Positions 53,882 to 63,775 are shown, counted from the first letter of the stretch. The stretch: 64,000 bases of DNA from Phycisphaerae bacterium (GCA_002716385.1 PBAX01000005.1:84902-148901), one strand, 5' to 3'. Notes: generated from the letters alone by a model not told the origin. Numbers and translations are program-made.

Positions 53882-53921
53882 GGTCAAGTCTCCATTTCTT
53901 GGGGGCATGGAAGTTTGGGCC

Positions 53922-54812
53922 CTACATCATAGCAGGACCGTGGTCAGGCTCTCCAGCACGAGCAAGCCCGGCCATGTGCAGGGCCACGTCATGGACTCTG
54001 AACAGCCTGCAACCCCCCTGAAACTGGAGAATTGATGCAGCCACGGAGGCCGGCCCCCGCTCCGCGGGCGGCACGTCGGTTCCACAGACGGCCGTCAGAA
54101 ACGACTTACGGGATGCCGCTCCCAGAATGGGATATCCCATGTCGGCCAGACGATCGCTTTCATTGATCAACTGCCAGTTCTGAGCAACCGATTTTCCAAA
54201 TCCAAGCCCTGGATCAAGCACGATGGTCTCCGGCGCTACCCCCACGGCCTCAGCTGCCCGAGCACGTTCGAGCAGGAAGGACCGAACCACCCCGACCACA
54301 TCCTCATAGTCCGGCTCAGCTGCGTACTCGGTGCTGTACACGTCCTGATCGGGTGGCAGAAGGCGATGCATCAGAATCAAACCACACTGCCGACTGGCTG
54401 CCAGCGACAGCATCTCGAGATCCTCCTCGCCAGCCGAAACGTCATTCACGATGGTGGCACCTGCCTTCAAGGCCGTATCGGCGACTTCGGCATTCGTGGT
54501 GTCTATGGAAATAGGCAGTGACAGCGTCTCGGTGATCGCCTCGATGACGGGCACCACGCGATCGATCTGATCCGCGGCGTTGACTCGATCGGACCCCGGC
54601 CGGGTCGACTCGCCTCCGACGTCTATCAGCGTCGCCCCCTCCTGCTGCATCTGAACGGCTCGCCGAACCGCATCCTGAGGGGTGAAGTGCAGACCACCAT
54701 CCGAGAAGGAATCGGGCGTGACATTCAGAATGCCCATGAGCACCGGACGATCAAGCGCAAGATCCCTTCCCGGTTGCAATCTCCATTGATTTGGTAGCTG
54801 GGACCGCGACAT
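53922..54812 (-). CDS. folP: dihydropteroate synthase
   Basis: 296 residues. Condenses p-aminobenzoate with hydroxymethyl-dihydropterin pyrophosphate in folate synthesis. Signatures: MGILNVTPDSFSDGG (pyrophosphate loop), LIDVGGESTRPGS, SIDTTNAEVADTAL, IVNDVSAGEED, VLDPGLGFGKS and LGAASRKSFL. It lies 4 bases after glmS on the same strand, so the two are co-transcribed; trxA follows 40 bases later. No Shine-Dalgarno stronger than GTGGA. Confidence 0.95.
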   Translation of the reverse strand: MSRSQLPNQWRLQPGRDLALDRPVLMGILNVTPDSFSDGGLHFTPQDAVRRAVQMQQEGATLIDVGGESTRPGSDRVNAADQIDRVVPVIEAITETLSLPISIDTTNAEVADTALKAGATIVNDVSAGEEDLEMLSLAASRQCGLILMHRLLPPDQDVYSTEYAAEPDYEDVVGVVRSFLLERARAAEAVGVAPETIVLDPGLGFGKSVAQNWQLINESDRLADMGYPILGAASRKSFLTAVCGTDVPPAERGPASVAASILQFQGGCRLFRVHDVALHMAGLARAGEPDHGPAMM

Positions 54813-54816
54813 GCGG

Positions 54817-56640
54817 CTATTCCACTGTCACGCTCTTGGCGAGATTGCGAGGCTTGTCGACATCATGTCCACGTAGAACCGCTGCGTGATATGCCAGGAG
54901 CTGCAGGGGGACCACCGTCAGCAGAGGCTGGAGCGGCTCTGGAACATCCGGGACGTAGAACACGTCCTCGCAGATGGATTCGATCGAGGAATCGCCTTCG
55001 GTAGCGACCGCGATCACATGGCCTCCGCGGGAACGTACTTCCTGGATGTTGGAAAGAACCTTCTCATATTGGCTGCTGCGAGTCGCCACGACGACGACCG
55101 GCATTCCCTGATCGATGAGCGCAATTGGGCCATGCTTCATTTCAGCGGCAGGCATGCCCTCGGCATGGATGTAGGAGATCTCCTTGAGCTTCAGAGCCCC
55201 TTCAAGCGCGACTGGATAGTTGACTCCCCGGCCAAGGAACAACCAGTTCTCACGCTGGACATACTTGGAGACGACCTGCGCGATCCGATCGCTCTGCTGC
55301 AGCACTCCGCTGATGTGATCGGGAATCGTCTTGAGCTGATCGAGCATGGAGGATGCTTCAGAAGGTGAGAGATAGCGGCGCCTTCCCATCCACACCGCCA
55401 GCATGATGGAAGCCGCCACCTGTCCGATGAAGGCCTTCGTCGACGCCACACCGATTTCCGGACCGACTCGCAGATAGACGCCGGCATCGGATTCACGGGT
55501 GATTGTGGACCCTACGACATTGACCAATCCGAGTGTCCTGGCTCCTTTTCGGGAGGCCTCGCGCAAGGCGGCATGGGTATCAGCCGTTTCACCTGATTGG
55601 CTGATGGCCACGACGACTGTGCCATCCTCGATGATCGGGTTGCGATAACGGAATTCACTCGAGAAATCGGCACGACTTGGAATCTTCGCGAGACTCTCGA
55701 CGAGATTGGCTCCGATCATTCCGGCATGCAGCGCCGTCCCCTGCCCCAGGAACACCACCCGCTGCGTCTGACCAAGCTCCCTGGCATATTCCGCCAGTCC
55801 ACCTAGCACCACACGCCCTTCACCAGGAGCCAGTCGACCCTTTAGACATCGTCGAATGGCCTCCGGCTGCTCATGGATCTCCTTGATCATGTAGTGCGGA
55901 TATTCACCGAGCTCGATCTGCTCGAGATCGACCTCGAGCTCGCGCATCTGAGGCGTGATGGTGACATTCTCCAGATCGGATGTCCGGAATGTCTCCGTTG
56001 TGAGCCTGGCGATGGTGTCGTCCTCGAGCTCGATGGCCTGATTCGTATGTGCCACGATCGCACTGGCATCCGAGGCAACGACGTATTCACCGTTGCCAAC
56101 ACCAATCATCAGAGGCGATCCCTTGCGGGCAACGACCAGGACATCGGGCTCCTTCTCCGACATGACCGCGATGGCATAGGCGCCGGTGACTTCCTTCAAG
56201 GCCTGACGGACCGCCGCCTCCAGATCATCCTTGTAGAAATGGGCGATCAGATGAGCAAGCACCTCGGTATCCGTCTCGGATTCGAACTGATGTCCCTGTT
56301 CGACCAGATACGTCTTCAAGGCCGCGAAGTTTTCGATGATCCCGTTGTGGACCAGAACGATCCCCTGCCCGCCTTGATGAGGATGGGCATTGCGTTCACT
56401 TGGCTCGCCATGGGTTGCCCAGCGGGTATGGGCGATTCCTATGGAGCCGTTGAAACGCTCCTGAGGGGAGATCTGCTCTTCGAGTACCCGAACACGTCCG
56501 GTGGTCTTGGCCAGCTGCATGCCATCGTTCAGGACGGCGATACCCGCGGAGTCGTACCCCCGGTATTCCAGACGCTTGAGACCCTCTATGAGAAGATCTC
56601 TGGCTTGCTTGCCGCCGACATATGCAATGATGCCACACAT
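54817..56640 (-). CDS. glmS: glutamine-fructose-6-phosphate aminotransferase
   Basis: 607 residues. Makes glucosamine-6-phosphate for cell-wall amino sugars. After removal of Met1, Cys2 is the class II glutaminase nucleophile (CGIIAYVGGKQARDLL), with GIAHTRWATHGEPSERNAHPH next; two SIS domains follow (VAISQSGETADTHAALRE and FLGRGVNYPVALEGALKLKE), ending in KPRNLAKSVTVE. A frame back to 56691 is not used. A TAGAAT -10 candidate (56652-56657) and AAGGA (56646-56650) give an almost leaderless mRNA. Its presence fits recent evidence that planctomycetes make peptidoglycan. Confidence 0.96.
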   Translation of the reverse strand: MCGIIAYVGGKQARDLLIEGLKRLEYRGYDSAGIAVLNDGMQLAKTTGRVRVLEEQISPQERFNGSIGIAHTRWATHGEPSERNAHPHQGGQGIVLVHNGIIENFAALKTYLVEQGHQFESETDTEVLAHLIAHFYKDDLEAAVRQALKEVTGAYAIAVMSEKEPDVLVVARKGSPLMIGVGNGEYVVASDASAIVAHTNQAIELEDDTIARLTTETFRTSDLENVTITPQMRELEVDLEQIELGEYPHYMIKEIHEQPEAIRRCLKGRLAPGEGRVVLGGLAEYARELGQTQRVVFLGQGTALHAGMIGANLVESLAKIPSRADFSSEFRYRNPIIEDGTVVVAISQSGETADTHAALREASRKGARTLGLVNVVGSTITRESDAGVYLRVGPEIGVASTKAFIGQVAASIMLAVWMGRRRYLSPSEASSMLDQLKTIPDHISGVLQQSDRIAQVVSKYVQRENWLFLGRGVNYPVALEGALKLKEISYIHAEGMPAAEMKHGPIALIDQGMPVVVVATRSSQYEKVLSNIQEVRSRGGHVIAVATEGDSSIESICEDVFYVPDVPEPLQPLLTVVPLQLLAYHAAVLRGHDVDKPRNLAKSVTVE

Positions 56641-56651
56641 GGATATCCTTG

Positions 56652-56657
56652 ATTCTA
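56652..56657 (-). promoter_or_regulatory. -10-like box TAGAAT before glmS
   Basis: TAGAAT ends 11 bases before the glmS ATG with AAGGA in between, so the predicted leader is only about 4 bases. It overlaps the rarA upstream region on the other strand. Confidence 0.35.
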
Positions 56658-56693
56658 TCCAAGTCGGCCCGACAAGCGACTCAGGAGGCACTC

Positions 56694-58001
56694 ATGTCTG
56701 ATCTTTGGGCCCAGGAACGAGCAGATCGGCTGTCGAAGGCCAGCCCACTTGCCGACCGAATGAGGCCTGCTGAGCTGGATGAGGTGGTCGGACAGGCCTC
56801 CGTGCTTGGAGAGGGCTCTCTGCTGAGAAGGCTGATCACCTCGGACAGAATGGGCTCGATCCTTCTGTGGGGACCGCCGGGGACTGGAAAGACCACCATC
56901 GCCTCCCTGATCGCGAGCCACACCGGGCGACGGTTCGTATCCGCCAATGCCTCCATGATCGGAGTCAAGGATATTCGAGACATCATCGATGCCTCGCGAC
57001 GCCACATCGAATCAGGAGAAAAATCGACGATCCTGTTTCTCGACGAGATCCATCGATTCTCCAGAAGTCAGCAGGACGTGCTGCTGGGCGACGTGGAACG
57101 CGGCATCCTGACACTCATCGGAGCCACCACCGAAAACCCGTGGTATGCGGTCAATGCCGCTTTGGCCAGTCGATCGACCGTCTTCCATCTGGAAGTCCTG
57201 TCCGAAGAGGAGATCGTCAGGATTCTCCGTCGAGCCGCTGAACACGATGATCTGGTCCGCTCGAAGCAACCAGTCATATCCGAAGAGGCCTTCAACGAAT
57301 GGGCGAGACTGTGCGATGGTGATGCCAGACGAGCACTCAATGCCATGGAAGTCGCGATTCTGGGAAGCGCCGACCCAGTCCCTGTCACGATCGGAAGGAT
57401 GGAGGCCGCCGAGTCGATACAGACCAAAGCCCTCCGATACGACCGCTCCGGTGACGCCCATTACGATCACATCAGCGCGTTGATCAAGTCCGTACGAGGC
57501 TCCGATCCCGATGCCGCCGTTCATTGGCTGGCAGTCATGCTCGCCTCCGGAGAAGATCCCCGATTCATCTGCCGAAGAATGGCCATTCTGGCATCGGAGG
57601 ACATCGGGCTTGCCTCCCCTCAGGCGATTCAGATGGCAGCGGCCGCATGGACCATCACCGAAAGAGTCGGCATGCCCGAATGCCAGCTGACCCTGTCCGA
57701 GCTGGTGATCTACCTTTCGACCTGCCCGAAATCCAATGCCGCTGCCCAGGCGATCTGGAACGCGATGTCGGATGTGGAGGACAATCGAAGTCAGGCTGTA
57801 CCGGAACATCTGCGAAGCGGCCACGATCCGACTCACGATGCCTCGGGAAAGAACTACGTGAACCCACACACGAAACCGGCTGACGCCGAAGGCCAGATCT
57901 ATCTTGAGGATCGGCGGCGGTACTACGAACCGGGCGAAGCCGGATTCGAAGCCGAGATCAAACGACGATTGCAGGAAGGCGGCTCCGATGAGCCTTCATG
58001 A
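56694..58001 (+). CDS. rarA: replication-associated recombination protein RarA (MgsA)
   Basis: 435 residues, AAA+ clamp-loader-like ATPase. Walker A is GPPGTGKTTIASLIA, Walker B is ILFLDEIHRFSRSQQD, sensor 1 is GATTENPWYAVN, and the C-terminal tetramer domain reads HYDHISALIKSVRGSDPDAA. Works at stalled replication forks. ATG 56694 with AGGAGG 6 bases upstream is the start; the frame continues upstream to 56649. It diverges from glmS with 53 bases between starts and overlaps the next gene by 14 bases. Confidence 0.95.
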   Translation: MSDLWAQERADRLSKASPLADRMRPAELDEVVGQASVLGEGSLLRRLITSDRMGSILLWGPPGTGKTTIASLIASHTGRRFVSANASMIGVKDIRDIIDASRRHIESGEKSTILFLDEIHRFSRSQQDVLLGDVERGILTLIGATTENPWYAVNAALASRSTVFHLEVLSEEEIVRILRRAAEHDDLVRSKQPVISEEAFNEWARLCDGDARRALNAMEVAILGSADPVPVTIGRMEAAESIQTKALRYDRSGDAHYDHISALIKSVRGSDPDAAVHWLAVMLASGEDPRFICRRMAILASEDIGLASPQAIQMAAAAWTITERVGMPECQLTLSELVIYLSTCPKSNAAAQAIWNAMSDVEDNRSQAVPEHLRSGHDPTHDASGKNYVNPHTKPADAEGQIYLEDRRRYYEPGEAGFEAEIKRRLQEGGSDEPS

Positions 58002-58560
58002 ACAGAAGCAGATTGTCCGACAAGAGGTCCGCGACCGACTGAAGATGATGTCGAATCAAGAACGATCACAACGATCCTCGGATCTCTGTCTTCGAATACA
58101 GGAGATCACGCGAGACATAGACGGAGTCGTGTTCGGATTTCTGTCGATGCCATCCGAAGTCGATCTCGACTCGTTTCTTCAAGACAGGATCCCACTCGGT
58201 GCGGCCGTCCCGGTTGTGAACTGGTCGGACAAGTCGATGTATCCCTGCAGACTCGTCGGCTTGAGTGAAGACGATCTCTCAGTCGACCAGCATGGCCTGA
58301 GAACACCTCATGGCAAGGACATCGTGAGCACGGACCTGATCGGAGCGATCATTGTCCCGGGACTCGCATTCGATGAATCGGGCGGCCGACTTGGAAGAGG
58401 CGGGGGATTCTACGACCGGCTTCTTGAAACACTCCCGACAGCCGTGCCGAGGATCGGAGTGGCATTCGACGAGCAGATTCTCGAGAAGGTCCCGGTCGAG
58501 CCATGGGACCAAGGAGTCACGACGATCGTCACGCCCACGAGAACGATCGAATCGAGCTGA
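57988..58560 (+). CDS. 5-formyltetrahydrofolate cyclo-ligase
   Basis: 190 residues. Converts 5-formyl-THF to methenyl-THF with ATP. The signature GRLGRGGGFYDRLLETLP and the N-terminal KQIVRQEVRDRLKMM helix identify it, with VPVVNWSDKSMYPCRL in the middle. Start ATG 57988 is inside rarA (14-base overlap). A second folate gene lies close by (folP at 54 kb). Converges with the L,D-transpeptidase. Confidence 0.92.
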   Translation: MSLHEQKQIVRQEVRDRLKMMSNQERSQRSSDLCLRIQEITRDIDGVVFGFLSMPSEVDLDSFLQDRIPLGAAVPVVNWSDKSMYPCRLVGLSEDDLSVDQHGLRTPHGKDIVSTDLIGAIIVPGLAFDESGGRLGRGGGFYDRLLETLPTAVPRIGVAFDEQILEKVPVEPWDQGVTTIVTPTRTIESS

Positions 58561-58575
58561 GACTTCCCCTTGCAA

Positions 58576-59760
58576 TCACTGACGAACGTCGATGGTGCTG
58601 ACACCTTCGGCCATCAAGGCATAGATCGTGTCTATCTCGCCATCACGAAGTCGAACACAGCCCATGGAGGAGTCCGTGCCGATGCTGTCCGGCTCGATGG
58701 TTCCGTGTATGCCGAAGCCGCGTTCACCCTTGTTCGTGGCATCAAGGCCCTCCAGGCCCAGCCAGTATTCTCCGATGGGATTCTCAGGATCGTCGGCGGG
58801 ATAGAACTCGCCGGTACGAGGATTCGTCCATGTCGGGTTGACGATCTTCTGTCCTTTTCTCACGCGGAACCTCCCTGTTGGCGTGGAATCAAACTGGCCG
58901 AGACCAACTGTATAGCTTTTGACGAAGGCTCGCTCTGGTCCCTCGCCCATGAAAAGATCCAATTGGTGATTTCGCTTGTTGACCTCTGCATGAAATGGAC
59001 CATGAAGAATCTTGATCGTCTGCCCCACCTGAATTTTTTCGGGCCGATCAAGTCCGTTGACCATCTGGAGCAGCCGCCAATCGATCTTCAGATCTTCACG
59101 ACTGACGATCCTGGAGAGGGAATCTCCGGGCTGCACGACGTACTCGCTGGACCATGGATCACCCGCGAAGACTTCGGGGCCGAAGACGAGCTCCTCATTC
59201 ACCATCCCGAGCATCTGTCGAGCCTCGAGGGCTTCCGAAGCTGAGATGGCGCCACTGTCGATGGCCTGGGTGAGCAGGGCCCGAGCTTCCAGAAAACGAC
59301 CCTGCTCGATCAGAGCGGCCCCCATTCCAATGGGCCCTCCCGTCGTACCGACAGCCTGGGTGACCTCGACTGGAATCTGCGGTTCATCCACTGAGGCTGG
59401 AACCGGAGAGGGCTCCTCGACAACAGCCTCGATCGGATCCGGGACTTGGATTGGGGCTGCGGGTTCCTCCACGACAGCTGACTGGGTCACTGCCGGAGTC
59501 CAGCGTGGAGGGGCTGAGGTGGTCTTCATGACGTCTCGGGACATATTGGATGCCAGAGGATCTGCAACAGCCATGACGCTCGTCTGACCTGCTTCACCGG
59601 AACCAGCCGCCTCATCCTCACCCCAGTCGTAGGCGAACCAGAAGGCGACTCCGAAGGCCACAAGTGCCGCCAGCAGGACTGGCCCACGACGCTTCCGTCG
59701 CCGCCTGTAGACATACCGACCTCGAACCGGGCTTGACTGCATCTGACTGGGAAGTGCCAT
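58576..59760 (-). CDS. membrane-anchored L,D-transpeptidase with LysM domain
   Basis: 394 residues. One N-terminal membrane helix (GPVLLAALVAFGVAFWFAY), a Pro/Val/Glu-rich spacer (about 50-145), a helical stretch, a LysM-like peptidoglycan-binding segment (about 210-260: YVVQPGDSLSRIVSREDL...LQVGQTIKI-like) and a YkuD catalytic domain (about 265-394) with FGIHGTIEPDSIGTDSSMGCVRLRDGE holding the His and Cys. It forms 3-3 crosslinks or attaches proteins to peptidoglycan. AGGAGGG is 7 bases before ATG. The spacer could let it span the periplasm. Confidence 0.92.
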   Translation of the reverse strand: MALPSQMQSSPVRGRYVYRRRRKRRGPVLLAALVAFGVAFWFAYDWGEDEAAGSGEAGQTSVMAVADPLASNMSRDVMKTTSAPPRWTPAVTQSAVVEEPAAPIQVPDPIEAVVEEPSPVPASVDEPQIPVEVTQAVGTTGGPIGMGAALIEQGRFLEARALLTQAIDSGAISASEALEARQMLGMVNEELVFGPEVFAGDPWSSEYVVQPGDSLSRIVSREDLKIDWRLLQMVNGLDRPEKIQVGQTIKILHGPFHAEVNKRNHQLDLFMGEGPERAFVKSYTVGLGQFDSTPTGRFRVRKGQKIVNPTWTNPRTGEFYPADDPENPIGEYWLGLEGLDATNKGERGFGIHGTIEPDSIGTDSSMGCVRLRDGEIDTIYALMAEGVSTIDVRQ

Positions 59761-59868
59761 CCGTACCCTCCTGGAGAATCTCGATCAGGAGACTATACCC
59801 AGCAGAGTCCCCAAGGTTCATCGACACCAGCCACTGTGGATCGAAAGAGGAGATCCTGCTCTGGGCGT

Positions 59869-61374
59869 CTAGAACATCAGCTGAAGCTGACTCCTGATCA
59901 GGAACTGGGCATGGTGGTTTTCCGGATCGGTCCGCCAACCCGTCTGATCAACTGTCATGAAGCCGGTGATCGGATCGAACGAGACCCCGAAATCGGTGGT
60001 GACCTTCACATCCTGCCCATCCAGATACCAGTTGAACCCTACCGTGAGAATAGACACGCCTTGAGTATCGATTCCACTGCCCTCAGGATCACTCAGCACC
60101 TGATTGAAGGGCCCCCCCATCTCATAGCGTGCGTAGATCTCCCACTTGGGGTCCACATACATGCTCCCCTGGGCAACCAGACCCCAGTAGTCGAGCGAGT
60201 CGATGTCTCCACCAGGGTCCATCTGACGCTCCCAGATCATGGAGGCGAACAGCGAGGCGCCGCCGAAATCAGCCGATACATCGGCGGTCAGGCCATAGAG
60301 CATGTTCTTTGGATTGTTGGTCGACTGATCACGTTCCTGAGACTGACCTGTACCGGCCACACCAAGCATCAGACCGAACTCCTCATGGCTCGGTGAGGTG
60401 AACTGCCGGAACTGCTCCCATTCACCCGCCAGAAGCCACTCCAGCCGACCAGTAACGGACCATTCCGTATCCGGACGGTATGCGGCCCAGGGTGGCACTG
60501 TTTCCGAACTGCGAAGGGAGAAGAGGGCCGCACTACCGTTGGTGAAGGCCACCTGTGTTCGAATGCTTCCCAACGCCATGTCCATCTGGACACCCTGTGA
60601 TCGACCAAGGCCAAATCGATAATCGATCAGGGAACGATCGACCGCCAGCTGCAGGCCCTCGTACACGAGGAACTCACGCGTAAACGGTAGTTTGAAAATA
60701 CCCGCCTTGATCGCGATGTTCTCTGTCAGGCGTTGCTTGATCCAGCCTTCATAGAGCCTCGTGCCGAATTCCCGGATGTCATCACTGAAGCCGTAGGGAT
60801 CCACACGACCAAATCCCATTTCCATGAAGAACTGGGTGTCACTGAAGACATGTCCACCGAGATTGAATCTGGTGGTCGTGTTCTCGAATCCATAGCGTGT
60901 CCGATCATCCTCCCGTACGGCGTCGCCTTCATTGCCGTTGAGGATGTTGACCAGCAGTCGAACCTGCATCAGTGCCCCGATGTTCAGACGGAACCTGCCG
61001 TCGGCACTGGCCAGGAAGAAGCCGTCGGACCAACCCGCCATGAGACCGTTACCCATCAGGCTGGCCCGGGTGTCCGCATCTGCCAGAACATCCTGGACCA
61101 GTTCCTTGATCTGCTCCGCCCGCTGCTCGGTCATCCAGTCCTGCTGAGTCTCCGCTCGCAGCACGTCGATCTGATCACGCATGCGTTCGTTCTGATTCTT
61201 GACCTTCTCCAGTTCCTGACGGATGTCATCCAGATCCGCGGCGGTGATGCCCGTGAACTCCGGTGAGAGCCCCTCGGCATCGACGACCTCGCCATGCACG
61301 ATCTGCCCCTGTGCCATGACGAGCACCATGGCAATAAGCCCGAGGACATGAATCAGTTTGGCAGAGGTGTGCAT
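59869..61374 (-). CDS. outer-membrane porin, phosphate-selective O/P-like, with coiled coil
   Basis: 501 residues. Signal peptide, then a coiled-coil region (about 40-110, DDIRQELEKVKNQNERMRDQ) that in this paralog ends in VQDVLADADTRASL, then a beta-barrel with alternating aromatic strands ending in the terminal phenylalanine (IRSQLQLMF) of outer-membrane proteins. ATG 61374 (Met3 of the longer frame) has AAGG 6 bases upstream; a TACACT -10 candidate lies at 61420-61425. The coiled coil could tether the barrel to the cell wall. Paralog of the next gene. Confidence 0.85.
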   Translation of the reverse strand: MHTSAKLIHVLGLIAMVLVMAQGQIVHGEVVDAEGLSPEFTGITAADLDDIRQELEKVKNQNERMRDQIDVLRAETQQDWMTEQRAEQIKELVQDVLADADTRASLMGNGLMAGWSDGFFLASADGRFRLNIGALMQVRLLVNILNGNEGDAVREDDRTRYGFENTTTRFNLGGHVFSDTQFFMEMGFGRVDPYGFSDDIREFGTRLYEGWIKQRLTENIAIKAGIFKLPFTREFLVYEGLQLAVDRSLIDYRFGLGRSQGVQMDMALGSIRTQVAFTNGSAALFSLRSSETVPPWAAYRPDTEWSVTGRLEWLLAGEWEQFRQFTSPSHEEFGLMLGVAGTGQSQERDQSTNNPKNMLYGLTADVSADFGGASLFASMIWERQMDPGGDIDSLDYWGLVAQGSMYVDPKWEIYARYEMGGPFNQVLSDPEGSGIDTQGVSILTVGFNWYLDGQDVKVTTDFGVSFDPITGFMTVDQTGWRTDPENHHAQFLIRSQLQLMF

Positions 61375-61456
61375 CAACATCCTTAGATGCTCCGAGCGAA
61401 AAGATGAACTTCCACCAGCAGTGTATCGCTACATGCCGAGGCGTGTGTCAACCCAT

Positions 61457-61492
61457 GAAAAAGACACCGGCCGACCCATACGGGTCGGCCGG
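61457..61492 (-). terminator. strong terminator of the 585-residue porin gene
   Basis: A perfect 11-bp GC-rich stem (61467-61477 and 61482-61492), tetraloop, then on the minus strand TGTCTTTTTC. It separates the two porin transcripts and is one of the best terminators in the window. Confidence 0.88.
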
Positions 61493-61535
61493 CGCGAACA
61501 TCGAGAGTTGCAGTGGGGTCCTTTGACCCGCTAAC

Positions 61536-63293
61536 TCAGAAGAAGAGCTGCAGCTGCGTACGCAGCAGCCACTCACCACCATTGGTGCCGGAAGGCAGCC
61601 AGTTGGTGTAACCATAACCAGAACCGAGTGCGACGACCTGGTTGAAGGACCAGCTCCAGTCGAGGCTCAGCTTGGCGTTGTTGCCTGCGAGATACCAGTT
61701 GGCACCGAAGGTGACCATGTTGAGGTCAGCGTTGCTGCCGTAGATATCTGAGTAGGCTGGATCGAGCCACTGGTAGCGACCATAAAGCTCGACGTCATCC
61801 ATGAGGTACATACCACCGGAGACTTCGAAGCCCCAAGGGTTGTTGTTGGATGAGTTCTGGCTGTCGCCAACACTGATCGAACCCATGACGTTCCAACCGT
61901 TCATGTTCATGGAGAGGTCACCAGTGACCTGCCAATCACTACGGCCGGTGTATGGCCAGAGATCGCTGTCGGAATCGAGGTAAGCAGCACCGACACCAGC
62001 GAGGATGCCCATTTCTTCACCTGGGGCAGAGCTGATCTGGTCGAACTGTTCCCAAGTACCGTGTGCGAGCCACTCGAAACGACCAGAGAAGGCATACTCA
62101 GCACCATTGGTGTAGTACGGGCTCTGTGCATCCTGAGCGAAGGACTGGGAAGCGTTGGAGTACATGGCGTTTGCACGGAACATGTCTGAGTCCCACTTGA
62201 CCTTGATACCGTTGGTCAGGTTGGTGGTGCCCCAGAAGTAGGTGTAGAGCGAACGCTCGATTGCCTGCTGGTATTCCGCGTTGACCATGAAGCCACGCAT
62301 GACGTCGTACTTCTGACGTCCGATCTGAACGCTGAACTCGTCGTTGAACTTGATGCCGCCGTAGGCCCATTCGAGGACGCCTTCGGAGATACCTGGGTTC
62401 GGAGTTGCAGCTGCAACACCACGCTCAGGGAAGCCAGCAGCGGAGAGCTGAGTAGCGACACCTTCGTTGGTGGTGTTGTATGGCGACCAGTTGAGTCGCA
62501 TGTTGTAGTAGTAATCCTGTGCGACGAGGCCGGACAGGTTGATGGCGGCACGAGTGGTCTCGAAGCCGTCATTGGTACGGTTGCCATACTGGAACGGGAA
62601 GCCGAAGCCGGCGCTTGTAGCACCTGGGGCAAGGGCGAGTGTTCCCGCTGGAGTAGTGACATACTGTCCAACACCTGGGTTCACAGGTACTGCATCCAGA
62701 GCCCCGGTGTTGCTCCGTGGATCAACAACGTTGGCGTATGGAGTACCGGCTGCACCAGTCTGGTCCCATCCCTGGGATGCGACGACAGGAACAACTGTGT
62801 TAGCTGCTGCTGTTGGGTTGTTGGCGTAGTTCTGTGAAGGTACGAAGGAACCAGCTGGGTTAGCAGTGGTATTTCGAAGCTGGGCTGCCAAAGCAGGGCC
62901 GGAAAGCGGCGTGTTTGGCGTACGGTTGTTGCTCAGGATCCAGCGGTTCTGGAGGAGTCCGTTGATACGGAGCTTCCACTTGCCGTCGGAGCTTGAGATA
63001 ACAAATCCGTTGTCATAGCCAGCGGACATGTTGGACCCCTGGAGACTTGCACGCGTATCCGCATCAGCAAGAACGTCCTGGACGATCTCACGAATTTCTT
63101 CGGAACGCTGTTCAGTCAGCCAATCGGCGTCCTGTTGGGATGAAAGCTGCGCGATCTTGGCTTCAGCGGCTTCAAGCCGGGCCTGCAGATTCGAGCTGCT
63201 GATATCAGAGGACGGTGTAGCTGCAAATACAGCACCCGTCAGCATCGTTGCAGTGGCTCCTGTAAGGAGACCTACCTTAGTCGTCAGACTCAT
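61536..63293 (-). CDS. outer-membrane porin, large paralog
   Basis: 585 residues. Signal peptide (VGLLTGATATMLTGAVFA), coiled coil (about 35-85) and the shared motif DWLTEQRSEEIREIVQDVLADADTRASLQ-like segment, then a beta-barrel ending in LRTQLQLFF. It differs from its neighbour by a long low-complexity insertion (about 130-240, rich in Asn, Ala, Pro and Gly) that looks like an extracellular loop. Codon use is biased toward abundant-protein codons compared with neighbours (impression from reading). AGGAG is 8 bases before ATG. It has a leader of several hundred bases with strong RNA structure and a C9 run. Confidence 0.87.
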   Translation of the reverse strand: MSLTTKVGLLTGATATMLTGAVFAATPSSDISSSNLQARLEAAEAKIAQLSSQQDADWLTEQRSEEIREIVQDVLADADTRASLQGSNMSAGYDNGFVISSSDGKWKLRINGLLQNRWILSNNRTPNTPLSGPALAAQLRNTTANPAGSFVPSQNYANNPTAAANTVVPVVASQGWDQTGAAGTPYANVVDPRSNTGALDAVPVNPGVGQYVTTPAGTLALAPGATSAGFGFPFQYGNRTNDGFETTRAAINLSGLVAQDYYYNMRLNWSPYNTTNEGVATQLSAAGFPERGVAAATPNPGISEGVLEWAYGGIKFNDEFSVQIGRQKYDVMRGFMVNAEYQQAIERSLYTYFWGTTNLTNGIKVKWDSDMFRANAMYSNASQSFAQDAQSPYYTNGAEYAFSGRFEWLAHGTWEQFDQISSAPGEEMGILAGVGAAYLDSDSDLWPYTGRSDWQVTGDLSMNMNGWNVMGSISVGDSQNSSNNNPWGFEVSGGMYLMDDVELYGRYQWLDPAYSDIYGSNADLNMVTFGANWYLAGNNAKLSLDWSWSFNQVVALGSGYGYTNWLPSGTNGGEWLLRTQLQLFF

Positions 63294-63775
63294 CTGTCGA
63301 CACTCCTAATCTCTCGAACGCGTTGGCCAAAGATCAGCCGCTGCGCTCTCTCTGTTCGTGCCACGCTTGCGAAAACCCGAGCCAACACGGCCCGGCACAA
63401 GTGGGATCTTCGCCTATCGGCCAACCTAGGCCGATTTGTTGAAGGCGAGATGATACCCACTTGAGCCTCCGACGCTACTCCAGAGGGTCGAATCGAGCAT
63501 TTTCTAGCCTCGATCCCACTGACCCCCCCCCTTGAACCCCTTTAAATGACTCTGAATCAATGATTTACGAACAAACTCATGGAAATATGAATCTAATGAC
63601 ATGTGACAGCTAATCCACCTGAACCCTCTTAATGGGTCTTTAAGGGCGATTATTCAGCTGCCAGCCGTGAAAGAAACCTGAAAATGCCTCATAAAATCGC
63701 ATTCAAAGGTCTCTGAGTGGATGACTCTTTTTTGTTTTTTGCCAGAGGATGTGACGCCTGCTGGAAAACCCGTCC
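63294..63775. promoter_or_regulatory. 482-base porin upstream region with nested hairpin and C9 tract
   Basis: No convincing coding frame. It contains a nested three-part stem: AAGTGGG/CCCACTT (63399-63405, 63456-63462), CGCCT/AGGCG (63411-63415, 63443-63447) and ATCGGCC/GGCCGAT (63416-63422, 63429-63435). A run of nine C lies at 63523-63531. Further away are CTTAA/TTAAG and an U-rich tract on the plus strand (TTTTTTGTTTTTT, 63728-63740). It could encode a small RNA or a leader. Confidence 0.5.
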
